Under the pieces are notes generated by a model. That model was not told the DNA's origin, did no database searches, and was given only the letters and a program-made list of their open reading frames with translations. Shown here piece after piece: positions 50,650-58,371 of a DNA stretch of 64,000 nucleotides (its first letter is position 1; each line of letters begins with the position of its first letter). This stretch comes from Nocardia takedensis NBRC 100417 (GTDB lineage: Bacteria > Actinomycetota > Actinomycetes > Mycobacteriales > Mycobacteriaceae). The stretch lies in assembly GCF_000308695.1 (NCBI RefSeq), contig NZ_BAGG01000115.1, positions 62,001-126,000 of the forward strand, written 5' to 3'. A program made the position numbers and the translations under genes.

Positions 50650-51495
50650 TCACGCCTTCTCCAGGCGGCGCTTCTCGGCCTCGATGTCGAAGGTCGCCTT
50701 CGGCCAGTCCAGGTCCAAGGTCTCCAGCGCCTCGATCAGCAGTTCGGTGATCGCCAAGCGGGAGAACCACTTCCGGTCCGCCGGGATGACGTACCAGGGC
50801 GCGTACGGTGTGTTCGTACGCTCCAGCATCGCCTGATACGCCTCCTGGTAGGCGGGCCAGAACGCGCGCTCGTCGATGTCGGAGGGATTGAACTTCCAGT
50901 ACTTGTCGGGGCGTTCCAGGCGTTCGCGCAGCCTGCTCTTCTGCTCGTCCAAGGAGACGAACATCGCCACCTTCACCACGGTCGTGCCCTCGTCGGTCAA
51001 TTCCCGCTCGAAGGCGTTGATCTCGTCGTAGCGCGGCTCCCATTCCGCGCGCGGCACCAGGTCGTGCACGCGCACCACGAGCACGTCCTCGTAGTGCGAG
51101 CGGTCGAACACGCCCAGTTGCCCACCGCGCGGCAGCGCCTTACGGATACGCCAGAGATAGTGGTGCCGTTGCTCTTCCGGCGTCGGCACGCCGAAGGCCG
51201 CGTGGTCGACGCCCTGCGGATCGACCGACCCGATAACGTGACGCACGATGCCGCCCTTACCCGCGGTGTCCATCCCTTGCAGGACCAGCAGCACGCTGCG
51301 TTTGTCGCCCGAGCGGCCGTTGGCGTAGAGCTTCTCCTGCAGGTCCGACAGCACGGTCGTGCGTTGGGCCAGCAGCGGCAGACCCGAACTCTTGTCGCCG
51401 CGGAAGCCGGGGGTGGCCGAGGTGTCCAGATCCTCGATACGGACGCCGTCGGCGCGCAGCGCCTCCACGGCGGGGATCGACCAGTGCTTCGCCAT
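50650..51495 (-). CDS. Polyphosphate kinase 2 family protein
   Basis: A 281-residue P-loop enzyme. Walker A is G-M-D-T-A-G-K-G-G (residues 74-82), FDRSHYEDVLVVRV the second catalytic block, and the lid has SRLRERLERPDKYWKF. PPK2 enzymes use polyphosphate to phosphorylate NDPs or NMPs. The length is that of one-domain class I/III members. Convergent with the methyltransferase, with 3 bp between stops. Confidence 0.9.
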   Translation of the reverse strand: MAKHWSIPAVEALRADGVRIEDLDTSATPGFRGDKSSGLPLLAQRTTVLSDLQEKLYANGRSGDKRSVLLVLQGMDTAGKGGIVRHVIGSVDPQGVDHAAFGVPTPEEQRHHYLWRIRKALPRGGQLGVFDRSHYEDVLVVRVHDLVPRAEWEPRYDEINAFERELTDEGTTVVKVAMFVSLDEQKSRLRERLERPDKYWKFNPSDIDERAFWPAYQEAYQAMLERTNTPYAPWYVIPADRKWFSRLAITELLIEALETLDLDWPKATFDIEAEKRRLEKA

Positions 51496-51516
51496 CCCCC
51501 ATCACTACCACGGTGA

Positions 51517-52236
51517 TCAGTGGATGCGCGCGAGGTGGAGAAGGCGGCCCGCGAAATCGGCGTCGCCGACCGGGATGAGCTCCAGATCGTGCGCGGTGGT
51601 CAGCAGGTAGCGGCCGTCGCCGGTGAAGTCGAGCCAGGTGCAGTGGCGGGTGGGCGGGGACATCGGGTCCTCGGGCGCGACCGTCACCGTGATGAAGCCG
51701 CGGCAGTCGACGGGTTTGCGCAAGGTCTCGCGAAAGCGCCGCGCGCCCCGATGGCCTTCCGGCGCACCGGATCCGGGACTTAGAACCTCGGTCTGCGGCT
51801 CGCGCATCGGGCCCAGGCCGCCGGGCCGCGCCGTCCCGATGACGCGCACCAGGCGTTCGCCGAGTTCGCTCGCGTGACACAACTGCACGCTCACCTTGTC
51901 GGGGTCCGCGACCAGGATGCCCGCGTGTTTGTCGACCACCGCGGCGAAGGCCAGGATGCGCTGTTCTACCGGTTCGCCGCCGCGCAACGGGCCCGCGACG
52001 CGCTCGCCCGAGATCGTGACCGTGGTGGCGTCCTCGCGCGCGCACAGCGCCAGCGCCGCGGCCAGTTCCGGATCCGCCCGATTGGCGAAGCGCTGTGGCA
52101 AACGCAATGCGGCGTATTCGGTTTCGGTTCGTACGGTGGCCGCGGGCATCATGTTGATCGGATAGGGACGCCGATCCAGACTCGTCTCGCTCTCCCAGAC
52201 ATGGGTGAATTCATCCGGGGTGAAAACCCATCGCAC
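51517..52236 (-). CDS. EspG-like ESX secretion-associated protein
   Basis: A 239-residue protein beginning WVFTPDEFTHVWESETSLDRRPYPI, the opening of EspG chaperones that guide PE/PPE substrates of type VII secretion; PELAAALALCAREDATTVTISGER and the C-terminal strands also fit. No PE, PPE or ESX structural gene is in the window, so it is an orphan here, as many nocardial copies are. It is divergent from the DsbA gene; the start is 21 bp before the PPK2 region on the other side only by its stop. Confidence 0.7.
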   Translation of the reverse strand: MRWVFTPDEFTHVWESETSLDRRPYPINMMPAATVRTETEYAALRLPQRFANRADPELAAALALCAREDATTVTISGERVAGPLRGGEPVEQRILAFAAVVDKHAGILVADPDKVSVQLCHASELGERLVRVIGTARPGGLGPMREPQTEVLSPGSGAPEGHRGARRFRETLRKPVDCRGFITVTVAPEDPMSPPTRHCTWLDFTGDGRYLLTTAHDLELIPVGDADFAGRLLHLARIH

Positions 52237-52618
52237 CGTGCGCCGCTCCCGCCGTCGGGGGCTCGGTGGGCGACTTCCGTCATCCGGGCCACCCCTCGGC
52301 CAGGTCCACCCTCCGCCATACTGGACGGCACTCTACCGGTAGGTAACGTCCATCGTTACCTCCTTGGCCCGGCCCCGCCGCTGTGATGTGTCGCACGATT
52401 GGGTTCGCAGGATCGCGAATCGAGACGCGCGTCTCTCCGCCGCGCGGCCCCGCGCTCACGATCCTTCGCGATCTCTCAGGTTCACCCACGATGATGGGCC
52501 CCGTGCGCCGACGCCGTGGCTTCCCGGGCGTTCCCTCCGCCGGACGCCGAGAACCCGAACTACCATCGGGACGGCAGGCGCGACCGGGCAGGCGAGCGAA
52601 AGGTGTGGTGAACGCGCG
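52237..52618. other. Divergent promoter region between EspG-like and DsbA-like genes
   Basis: These 382 bp contain no gene I can support. A 21-bp palindrome, AGGTAACG (52341-52348) / CGTTACCT (52354-52361) with a 5-nt centre, lies about midway and looks like a repressor site. Open frames reading into the DsbA gene from 52364 are Arg/Pro-rich and lack a ribosome site. Confidence 0.5.
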
Positions 52619-53374
52619 GTGAGCAGGAATCCGGCTGGACGGAAGACCCCGAGTGTCCTCACGAAAGCGAACAAGGCCGACCGCAATCGCCGCATCGCGA
52701 TCCAGGTCGGCGTGGCCGCGGTCCTGGTCGGCCTCGTCGCCGCGATCGGCATCAGCATCGCGCTGAAGAACTCCGACGACGACGGCACGGGCCCCGTTCC
52801 CAGCATCGCCGCCCCGTCGAACGCGGCCGGGGTCACCGGCACGGTCACCGACAGCGGCGCGGTCCGCATCGGCAAGCCGGAGGCCAAGGTCACCGTGCGC
52901 GTGGTCGCCGACCTGCAATGCCCGGCCTGCAAGGCGTTCGAGGCGGCCAACGAACAGACGCTGTCGCAGGCCGTGAACAGCGGCACCGCGGCCGTCGAGT
53001 ACAACATCATCTCCTTCCTCGACAAAGCCAGCACCAACCAGTACTCGAGCCGCGCCGCGAACGCCTCCTACTGCGTCGCCCAGGCCGACCCGAGCAAGTA
53101 CCAGACCTGGATCGCCACCATGTTCGAGCGCCAGCCCGCCGAGGGCGGCGCCGGTCTGACCGACGACCAACTGATCGAGATCGCGAAATCGGTCGGCTAC
53201 ACCGACGAGGTCGCGAGCTGCATCACCGACAAGACCTACGCGAAGTTCGTCACCTCCACCACGCAGCAGGCCTTCGACAGCGGCGTGGACTCCACGCCGA
53301 CGGTCTACGTGAACAACGAGAAGATCAACCCGGCCAACCTGGCCCAGGCGATCACCGCCGCGAGCGGACAGTGA
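52619..53374 (+). CDS. Membrane-anchored DsbA-like thiol oxidoreductase
   Basis: A 251-residue protein: a basic N-terminus, one membrane segment (IAIQVGVAAVLVGLVAAIGISIAL, residues ~25-48), then an extracytoplasmic thioredoxin fold with the active site CPAC (LQCPACKAFEAAN) and cis-Pro region (DSTPTVYVNNEKI). It should catalyse disulphide formation in exported proteins. GTG 52619 fixes the length. The stop overlaps the VKOR start (GTGA), and VKOR would re-oxidise it. Confidence 0.87.
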   Translation: MSRNPAGRKTPSVLTKANKADRNRRIAIQVGVAAVLVGLVAAIGISIALKNSDDDGTGPVPSIAAPSNAAGVTGTVTDSGAVRIGKPEAKVTVRVVADLQCPACKAFEAANEQTLSQAVNSGTAAVEYNIISFLDKASTNQYSSRAANASYCVAQADPSKYQTWIATMFERQPAEGGAGLTDDQLIEIAKSVGYTDEVASCITDKTYAKFVTSTTQQAFDSGVDSTPTVYVNNEKINPANLAQAITAASGQ

Positions 53375-53937
53375 TCGACGCACCGCCCCGCTCGGCGTGG
53401 CTGCTGCTGCTCGGCGGCCTCGCGGGCTGGCTGGCCTCGGTCGCGCTGACCGTGGAACGCTTCAAACTGCTCACCGACCCCGGCTACCGACCCTCGTGCA
53501 GCATCAACCCGATCCTGTCCTGCGGATCGGTGATGGTCACCGACCAGGCCGCGGTCTTCGGATTCCCCAACCCGCTCATGGGCGTGGTCGGGTTCTCGGT
53601 GGTGGTCACCCTGGGCGTGCTCAGCGTGGCCGCCGTCCGCTTCCCGCGCTGGATCTGGGGCGGGCTGTGGTTCGGGCTGCTGCTCGGCGTCGTGTTCATC
53701 TGCTGGCTGATCTTCCAGAGCCTCTACCGCATCAACGCGCTGTGCCCGTACTGCATGGTCGTGTGGGCGGTGACGGCCCCGCTGCTGGCGGTGGTCACCG
53801 GCGTGCTGTGGAACGGCCACCGCGGACCGCTCGGCATCCTGGCCGAATGGCGCTGGACCCTGGTCGCGCTGTTCGTCGCGATCGTGCTGGTCCTGGTGTT
53901 CCTGCGGTTCCAGGACTACTGGCTGTCGCTGGTGTGA
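53371..53937 (+). CDS. Vitamin K epoxide reductase (VKOR) family protein
   Basis: A 188-residue membrane protein with about five helices. The shuttle cysteines are in PSCSINPILSCGSV, Ser/Gly in VFGFPNPLMGVVG, and the quinone-proximal pair in LCPYCMVVW. VKOR passes electrons from DsbA to menaquinone, replacing DsbB in actinobacteria. GTG 53371 overlaps the DsbA stop, giving a two-gene disulphide-forming operon. Confidence 0.92.
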   Translation: MIDAPPRSAWLLLLGGLAGWLASVALTVERFKLLTDPGYRPSCSINPILSCGSVMVTDQAAVFGFPNPLMGVVGFSVVVTLGVLSVAAVRFPRWIWGGLWFGLLLGVVFICWLIFQSLYRINALCPYCMVVWAVTAPLLAVVTGVLWNGHRGPLGILAEWRWTLVALFVAIVLVLVFLRFQDYWLSLV

Positions 53938-53938
53938 C

Positions 53939-55072
53939 TCAGTTGGGCGCGCCCAACCCCAGGGTGACGTCCACGTCGCGGCGCACACCGTCGGTCCCGA
54001 GCACCGTCAGCCGCACCACCTGATCGGGTCGGCGCAGGTTGATGGCCACCCGCAGCGCCCGCGCGCTGGTGATCGCCTCCTCGTCGATGCCCACGATCAC
54101 CTCCCCGTCGCCCAGTCCGGCCGCGTAGGCCGGGGAACCGCGCAACGAGACGTCCACGCGGGCCCCGGTGGGCACGGCATCGGAGATCAGCACACCCAAC
54201 GTGGCCGTCGGGCCGATGTGGACGGTGTCGGTGGGCAGTCCCGAGCGGATCTGCTCGACCACCCGCATGGCGGTGTCGATCGGCACCGCGTACCCGTTGG
54301 GCTCCTCGCCCGCCGCGCGCTGCGGTTCGCCCGAGGCCGCCGTCACCACGCCGACCACCGCGCCCCAGCGATCGGCCAGCGCGCCGCCGGACTGCCCGGA
54401 ACTGACCGGTGCGGCCACCTCGAGCATGTTGGTCAGCGCCTTGCGGGTCAGATCGGCGGCGTTCAACGCGACGATGGTGCTGTCGACGTCGGTGATGGTG
54501 CCCCCGATCGCGGTCGGCGGCCCGCCGGTGCCGCCCGCGTTGCCGATGGCCAGCACCTCGTCACGGATCCGCACCGCCGCCGAACTGCCCATCCGCGCCA
54601 CCGCGAGGCCCTGCGCGCCCGCCAGCGCGATCAACGCGATGTCGGCGGTCGAGTCGTAGCCGAGGACGGTGGCCCGGTAGACCACACCGTTGCCGACGTC
54701 GGTGACCGTCACCGTGTCCGCGCCTTTGACCACGTGATGGCTGGTCAGCACCTGTCCGTCAGCGCTGAGCACGATGCCCGTCCCCGCGGACCCCGACCCC
54801 AGCGGACGCGAGGAGGTGCTGATGTTGACCAGGGCGGGCTGCACGAGCGCGGCCACGGCCGCCGAGTCCAGCGGCGGCAGCGGTTCCTGGGTGACGGGGG
54901 CGACGACGCTGCCCGCCCCGCCGAAGGAGGCGAAGCCGGGGATCTCCCCGCGATAGCCGAGGAATGCGGTCGCGGCCAGGACGGCGGCGACGATCAACGC
55001 CAGCACCCGACCCGCACCCCCCGGCGTGTCGGGCCGGAGTGGATCGGTAGCGGAGTATCGTTGCTCGTCCAT
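53939..55072 (-). CDS. Membrane-anchored trypsin-like protease with PDZ domain (HtrA-like)
   Basis: A 377-residue protein. One membrane segment (VLALIVAAVLAATAFLG, residues ~23-40) is followed by a serine protease domain with His in LTSHHVV, Asp in STADIALI and Ser in SSGQSGGAL, then a PDZ domain (AYAAGLGDGEVIVGIDEEAI). It is probably an envelope quality-control protease. Its stop converges with VKOR 1 bp apart. ATG 55072 has GGAGAG just upstream. Confidence 0.88.
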   Translation of the reverse strand: MDEQRYSATDPLRPDTPGGAGRVLALIVAAVLAATAFLGYRGEIPGFASFGGAGSVVAPVTQEPLPPLDSAAVAALVQPALVNISTSSRPLGSGSAGTGIVLSADGQVLTSHHVVKGADTVTVTDVGNGVVYRATVLGYDSTADIALIALAGAQGLAVARMGSSAAVRIRDEVLAIGNAGGTGGPPTAIGGTITDVDSTIVALNAADLTRKALTNMLEVAAPVSSGQSGGALADRWGAVVGVVTAASGEPQRAAGEEPNGYAVPIDTAMRVVEQIRSGLPTDTVHIGPTATLGVLISDAVPTGARVDVSLRGSPAYAAGLGDGEVIVGIDEEAITSARALRVAINLRRPDQVVRLTVLGTDGVRRDVDVTLGLGAPN

Positions 55073-55189
55073 CGCTCTCCCGCCGTCGATTGATGACCGG
55101 ATTCCATTGTGACCACGAATCCGGCGCGTGCGGACGACTCCGCGAACTCCGCTTGGCAAACCGGCCGATGCGACGGTAGGCATGTACGC

Positions 55190-56242
55190 ATGAGTAGTGC
55201 CGCCGCGTATGCCGTATCCGCTCCCGACGGGGCCTTCGAGAAGGTCACCATCGAGCGCCGTGAGCTCGGCCCGCACGACATCCTGATCGATGTCGCCTAC
55301 GCGGGCATCTGCCATTCCGACATCCACACCGCCCGCAACGAGTGGGGCGGCGCGAAATACCCGTGCGTGCCCGGGCACGAGATCGCGGGCACCGTCGCCG
55401 CGATCGGCACGGCCGTCACCAAGCACGCCGTCGGCGACCGGGTCGGCGTCGGCTGCATGGTGAACTCGTGCGGGGTCTGCGCCTCCTGCCTGGCCGATCA
55501 AGAGCAGTACTGCCTGCGCGGGGCCACCATGACCTACAACACCGCCGTCGATCCCGAAGTGCAGGCCGAGGGCCACACGATGGGCGGCTACTCCACGCAG
55601 GTGGTGGTCACCGAGGATTTCGTGCTCGCCATCCCCGAAGGCATCGGCCTCGACGTCGCGGCCCCGCTGCTGTGCGCGGGCATCACCCTGTTCTCGCCGC
55701 TGCGCCACTGGGGTGCGGGGCCGGGCAAGAAGGTCGCGATCATCGGCATGGGCGGCCTCGGACACGTCGGGGTGAAGATCGCCGCCGCGATGGGGGCCGA
55801 GGTCACCGTGCTCAGCCATTCGCTGAGCAAGCAGGAGGACGGCAGACGCTTCGGCGCCCAGCACTACTACGCCACCTCCGACAAGCAGACCTTCCGCGAA
55901 CTGCGCGGCCGCTTCGACCTGATCCTCAACACCGTCTCCGCCGACCTGCCCATCGACAGCTACATGCGCCTGCTCGGCCTGGACGGCACGCTGGTCATCC
56001 TCGGTCTGCCGGAGAACCCGCTGAGCGTGCGGTCGTTCACCGTCGCGGGCTTCCGCCGCTCGCTGGCCGGGTCGATGATCGGCGGCATCGCCGAGACACA
56101 GGAGATGTTGAACTTCTGCGCCCAGCACGGGATCGGGGCCGAGATCGAACTGATCTCCGCCGACGAGATCGACAGCGCCTACGAACGCGTCGTGGCCAGC
56201 GACGTGCGCTACCGGTTCGTCATCGACGCCGCCACGATCTGA
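55190..56242 (+). CDS. Zinc alcohol dehydrogenase, cinnamyl-alcohol type
   Basis: A 350-residue MDR enzyme. Catalytic zinc ligands lie in AGICHSDIH and VPGHE; the four-Cys structural zinc site is in NSCGVCASCLADQEQYC; VAIIGMGGLGHVGVKIAAAMGAEVTVL binds the cofactor. It is of the YahK/AdhC group that reduces broad aldehydes with NADPH. ATG 55190 gives the usual N-terminus; the upstream frame is not conserved-looking. Could detoxify aldehydes; the substrate is not known. Confidence 0.9.
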   Translation: MSSAAAYAVSAPDGAFEKVTIERRELGPHDILIDVAYAGICHSDIHTARNEWGGAKYPCVPGHEIAGTVAAIGTAVTKHAVGDRVGVGCMVNSCGVCASCLADQEQYCLRGATMTYNTAVDPEVQAEGHTMGGYSTQVVVTEDFVLAIPEGIGLDVAAPLLCAGITLFSPLRHWGAGPGKKVAIIGMGGLGHVGVKIAAAMGAEVTVLSHSLSKQEDGRRFGAQHYYATSDKQTFRELRGRFDLILNTVSADLPIDSYMRLLGLDGTLVILGLPENPLSVRSFTVAGFRRSLAGSMIGGIAETQEMLNFCAQHGIGAEIELISADEIDSAYERVVASDVRYRFVIDAATI

Positions 56243-56361
56243 GCCCGCCGTAGGGGCGCTGCCCAACCGGCACGCCCCCGCGGTGGGGTGATGACACCGA
56301 CATCGCCCGACGACGCGCGCGGCCCACGTGCATCGGGGTCCGCGATGGGTACGTTGACCTC

Positions 56362-57600
56362 GTGCCCGAGGATGCCGCCGCCACACCGCCCGTCGACCCG
56401 GCCCGGTCGACCGGGTCGGACGCGGCCGAGAACCCCCGCTACGCCGCCGATCCCACCGCCGCCCCGCCGCCGTGGCTGCTGCGCGCGTTCCTGCTCGCGG
56501 CGGCCACCGTGGCCGGGCTCATCGCGGGATTCTGGGTCCTGCAACGACTCCAGGGCCTGCTCACGGTGCTGCTGGTGTCGCTGTTCCTGGCCTTCGCGAT
56601 CGAACCGGCGGTCAACTGGCTGGCCGCGCGCGGGGTCAAGCGCGGACTCGCCACCGGCATCGTCTTCCTCGGCCTGCTGCTGATCGCGATCGGCTTCGTC
56701 TGGACGCTCGGCGCGCTGCTGGTCGACCAGGTGACCACGCTGGTGCAGAACGCGCCCGAATACGCCGACCAGGTCGTCGACTGGTTCAATCACACCTTCG
56801 ACCAGGACATCTCGGGCACCGACATCCAGAAGTACGCCACCGAGTGGAGCGACAAACTCGAGGGCTACCTGGTCGGTCTGGCCGAGAACGCCTGGGGCAT
56901 CGGCACGGCCGCGATCGGCGCGCTGTTCCAGGCGCTGGGCGTGTTGCTGTTCACCTACTACTTCGCCGCCGACGGCCCCCGCTTCCGGCACGCCGTCAGC
57001 TCACTGCTGCCGCCGAGCCGGCAACGTCACGTGTTGCGCGCCTGGGACATCGCGGTCGACAAGACCGGCGGTTACATCTACTCGCGCGGCCTGCTCGCGC
57101 TGTGCTCGACCATCGCGCACTACGTCGCGCTGCGCGTACTCGACGTGCCCTCCGCGTTCGCGCTTGCCCTGTGGGTGGGGGTGGTGTCCCAGTTCATCCC
57201 CACCGTCGGCACCTATCTCGCGGGCGCGCTCCCGGTCATCGTCGCCCTCGTACAGAGCCCCGCCACCGCCCTGTGGATCCTCGGCTTCATCGTGCTCTAC
57301 CAGCAGTTCGAGAACTACGTCCTGCAACCCCGCATCACCGCCACCACCCTGGACATGCACCCCGCCGTCGCCTTCGGCGCGGTCCTGGCAGGCGTCGCCC
57401 TACTCGGCGCGACCGGCGCCTTACTGGCCATCCCCGTCACCGCCACCGTCCAAGCCTTCGCCGGCGCCTACATCCGCCGCTACGAAGTCAAAGACACCAC
57501 CGCCACCCCACCCCCACCCCGCCGCACCCTCCTCTCCCGCCTCGCCAAATTCGCCGGCCCACGCGAATCGAGACCGATACCACCGGATTCGAAAGTATAG
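56362..57600 (+). CDS. AI-2E family transporter (PF01594-type)
   Basis: A 412-residue protein with seven or eight hydrophobic helices, an Ala/Pro-rich N-terminal tail and a basic C-terminus. VSLFLAFAIEPAVNWLAARGVKRGLATGIVF and VSQFIPTVGTYLAGALPVIVALVQSP, with YQQFENYVLQPRITATTLDMHPAVAF, are signatures of the YdiK/PerM group. Cargo unknown. GTG 56362 opens the frame; the first 15 codons are acidic. Confidence 0.87.
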   Translation: MPEDAAATPPVDPARSTGSDAAENPRYAADPTAAPPPWLLRAFLLAAATVAGLIAGFWVLQRLQGLLTVLLVSLFLAFAIEPAVNWLAARGVKRGLATGIVFLGLLLIAIGFVWTLGALLVDQVTTLVQNAPEYADQVVDWFNHTFDQDISGTDIQKYATEWSDKLEGYLVGLAENAWGIGTAAIGALFQALGVLLFTYYFAADGPRFRHAVSSLLPPSRQRHVLRAWDIAVDKTGGYIYSRGLLALCSTIAHYVALRVLDVPSAFALALWVGVVSQFIPTVGTYLAGALPVIVALVQSPATALWILGFIVLYQQFENYVLQPRITATTLDMHPAVAFGAVLAGVALLGATGALLAIPVTATVQAFAGAYIRRYEVKDTTATPPPPRRTLLSRLAKFAGPRESRPIPPDSKV

Positions 57601-57613
57601 GATTTGCTATAGT
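57596..57613 (+). promoter_or_regulatory. Promoter/operator of the toxin-antitoxin pair
   Basis: TATAG (57596-57600) and CTATA (57607-57611) form an inverted repeat, and the second arm lies in an extended -10 (TGCTATAGT, -10 at 57608-57613) 6 nt before the GTG at 57620. The mRNA would be nearly leaderless, and repressor binding would block the -10, a usual TA arrangement. Confidence 0.5.
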
Positions 57614-57619
57614 TCACTC

Positions 57620-57988
57620 GTGGGTCAGTGGGAGATCTACCAAACCGACGATATCGCCGCCTGGATGGCCGAACTGCGGTGGACCGATCCGATCTCGGCC
57701 GAACGGGTCGAGGCGGCGGTCGACGTGCTCGCCGAACACGGACCCACCCTCGGTCGCCCGCTGGTCGATACCCTGACAGGTTCTCGCCTGGCGAACTTGA
57801 AAGAGTTGCGTCCCCGACAGACGATGATTCGCGTGTTGTTCGCCTTCGATCCGTGGCGGTCGGTCATCCTGCTCACCGGCGGCGACAAATCCGGCTTGTG
57901 GACGAGCTGGTACGAGCACGCGATTCCGTATGCCGAAGAACTCTTCGCGGCGTATCTCAAAGAGCGGACGGAGGAGGAACAGCGATGA
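57620..57988 (+). CDS. HigB/RelE-type toxin
   Basis: A 122-residue protein of the phage-derived Gp49/HigB group: RVEAAVDVLAEHGPTLGRPLVDTL, SRLANLKELRPR, MIRVLFAFDPWRSVILLTGGDKSGLW, and a Lys/Arg/Glu-rich C-terminal helix. Such toxins cut mRNA on the ribosome. It lies first and overlaps the antitoxin start (ATGA), the toxin-first order of higBA. GTG 57620 is the only start compatible with the promoter. Confidence 0.82.
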   Translation: MGQWEIYQTDDIAAWMAELRWTDPISAERVEAAVDVLAEHGPTLGRPLVDTLTGSRLANLKELRPRQTMIRVLFAFDPWRSVILLTGGDKSGLWTSWYEHAIPYAEELFAAYLKERTEEEQR

Positions 57989-58305
57989 GCGAGTTCACCA
58001 AGTGGGACCGCGACGGCTATCGACATCGTGTGGGCGAGGAGGAAGCCGCCCGGCGACGTCGCGCGATCATGGCGGAACAGTGGGGCCATCAACTCGCCGA
58101 AGAGCGGAAACGCTTGGGCTTCACCCAGGCCGGTCTGGCCGACATCATGGGTGTCAGCCCGGGTCGGGTGTCGCAGATCGAGCACGGCGAAGTGGCGACA
58201 GTCGAAGCTCTCGCCGCATACGTTTCCGCATTGGGTGGAAAACTGGAGTTGCTGGTGGACATCGGAGGACATCTGCTGAGAATGCCGACCGGCCCAGCCG
58301 CCTGA
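57985..58305 (+). CDS. HigA-type XRE antitoxin
   Basis: A 106-residue protein with a helical N-terminus and a helix-turn-helix at about residues 35-90 (LAEERKRLGFTQAGLADIMGVSPGRVSQIEHGEVATVEALAAYVSALGGKLELLVDIG). GGAGGAGGA precedes the ATG, which overlaps the toxin stop. It would neutralise the toxin and repress the operon through the 57596-57613 site. Confidence 0.85.
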   Translation: MSEFTKWDRDGYRHRVGEEEAARRRRAIMAEQWGHQLAEERKRLGFTQAGLADIMGVSPGRVSQIEHGEVATVEALAAYVSALGGKLELLVDIGGHLLRMPTGPAA

Positions 58306-58324
58306 GCGTTTTCCGACTCTCGCT

Positions 58325-58358
58325 TTCCCGCCTCGCCCTGAATCGGACGAGGCGGGAA
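58325..58358. terminator. Terminator between higA and metE
   Basis: An 11-bp perfect stem TTCCCGCCTCG (58325-58335) / CGAGGCGGGAA (58348-58358) with a 12-nt loop, between two convergent stops. Confidence 0.7.
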
Positions 58359-58371
58359 GGCGTGGCGCAAA

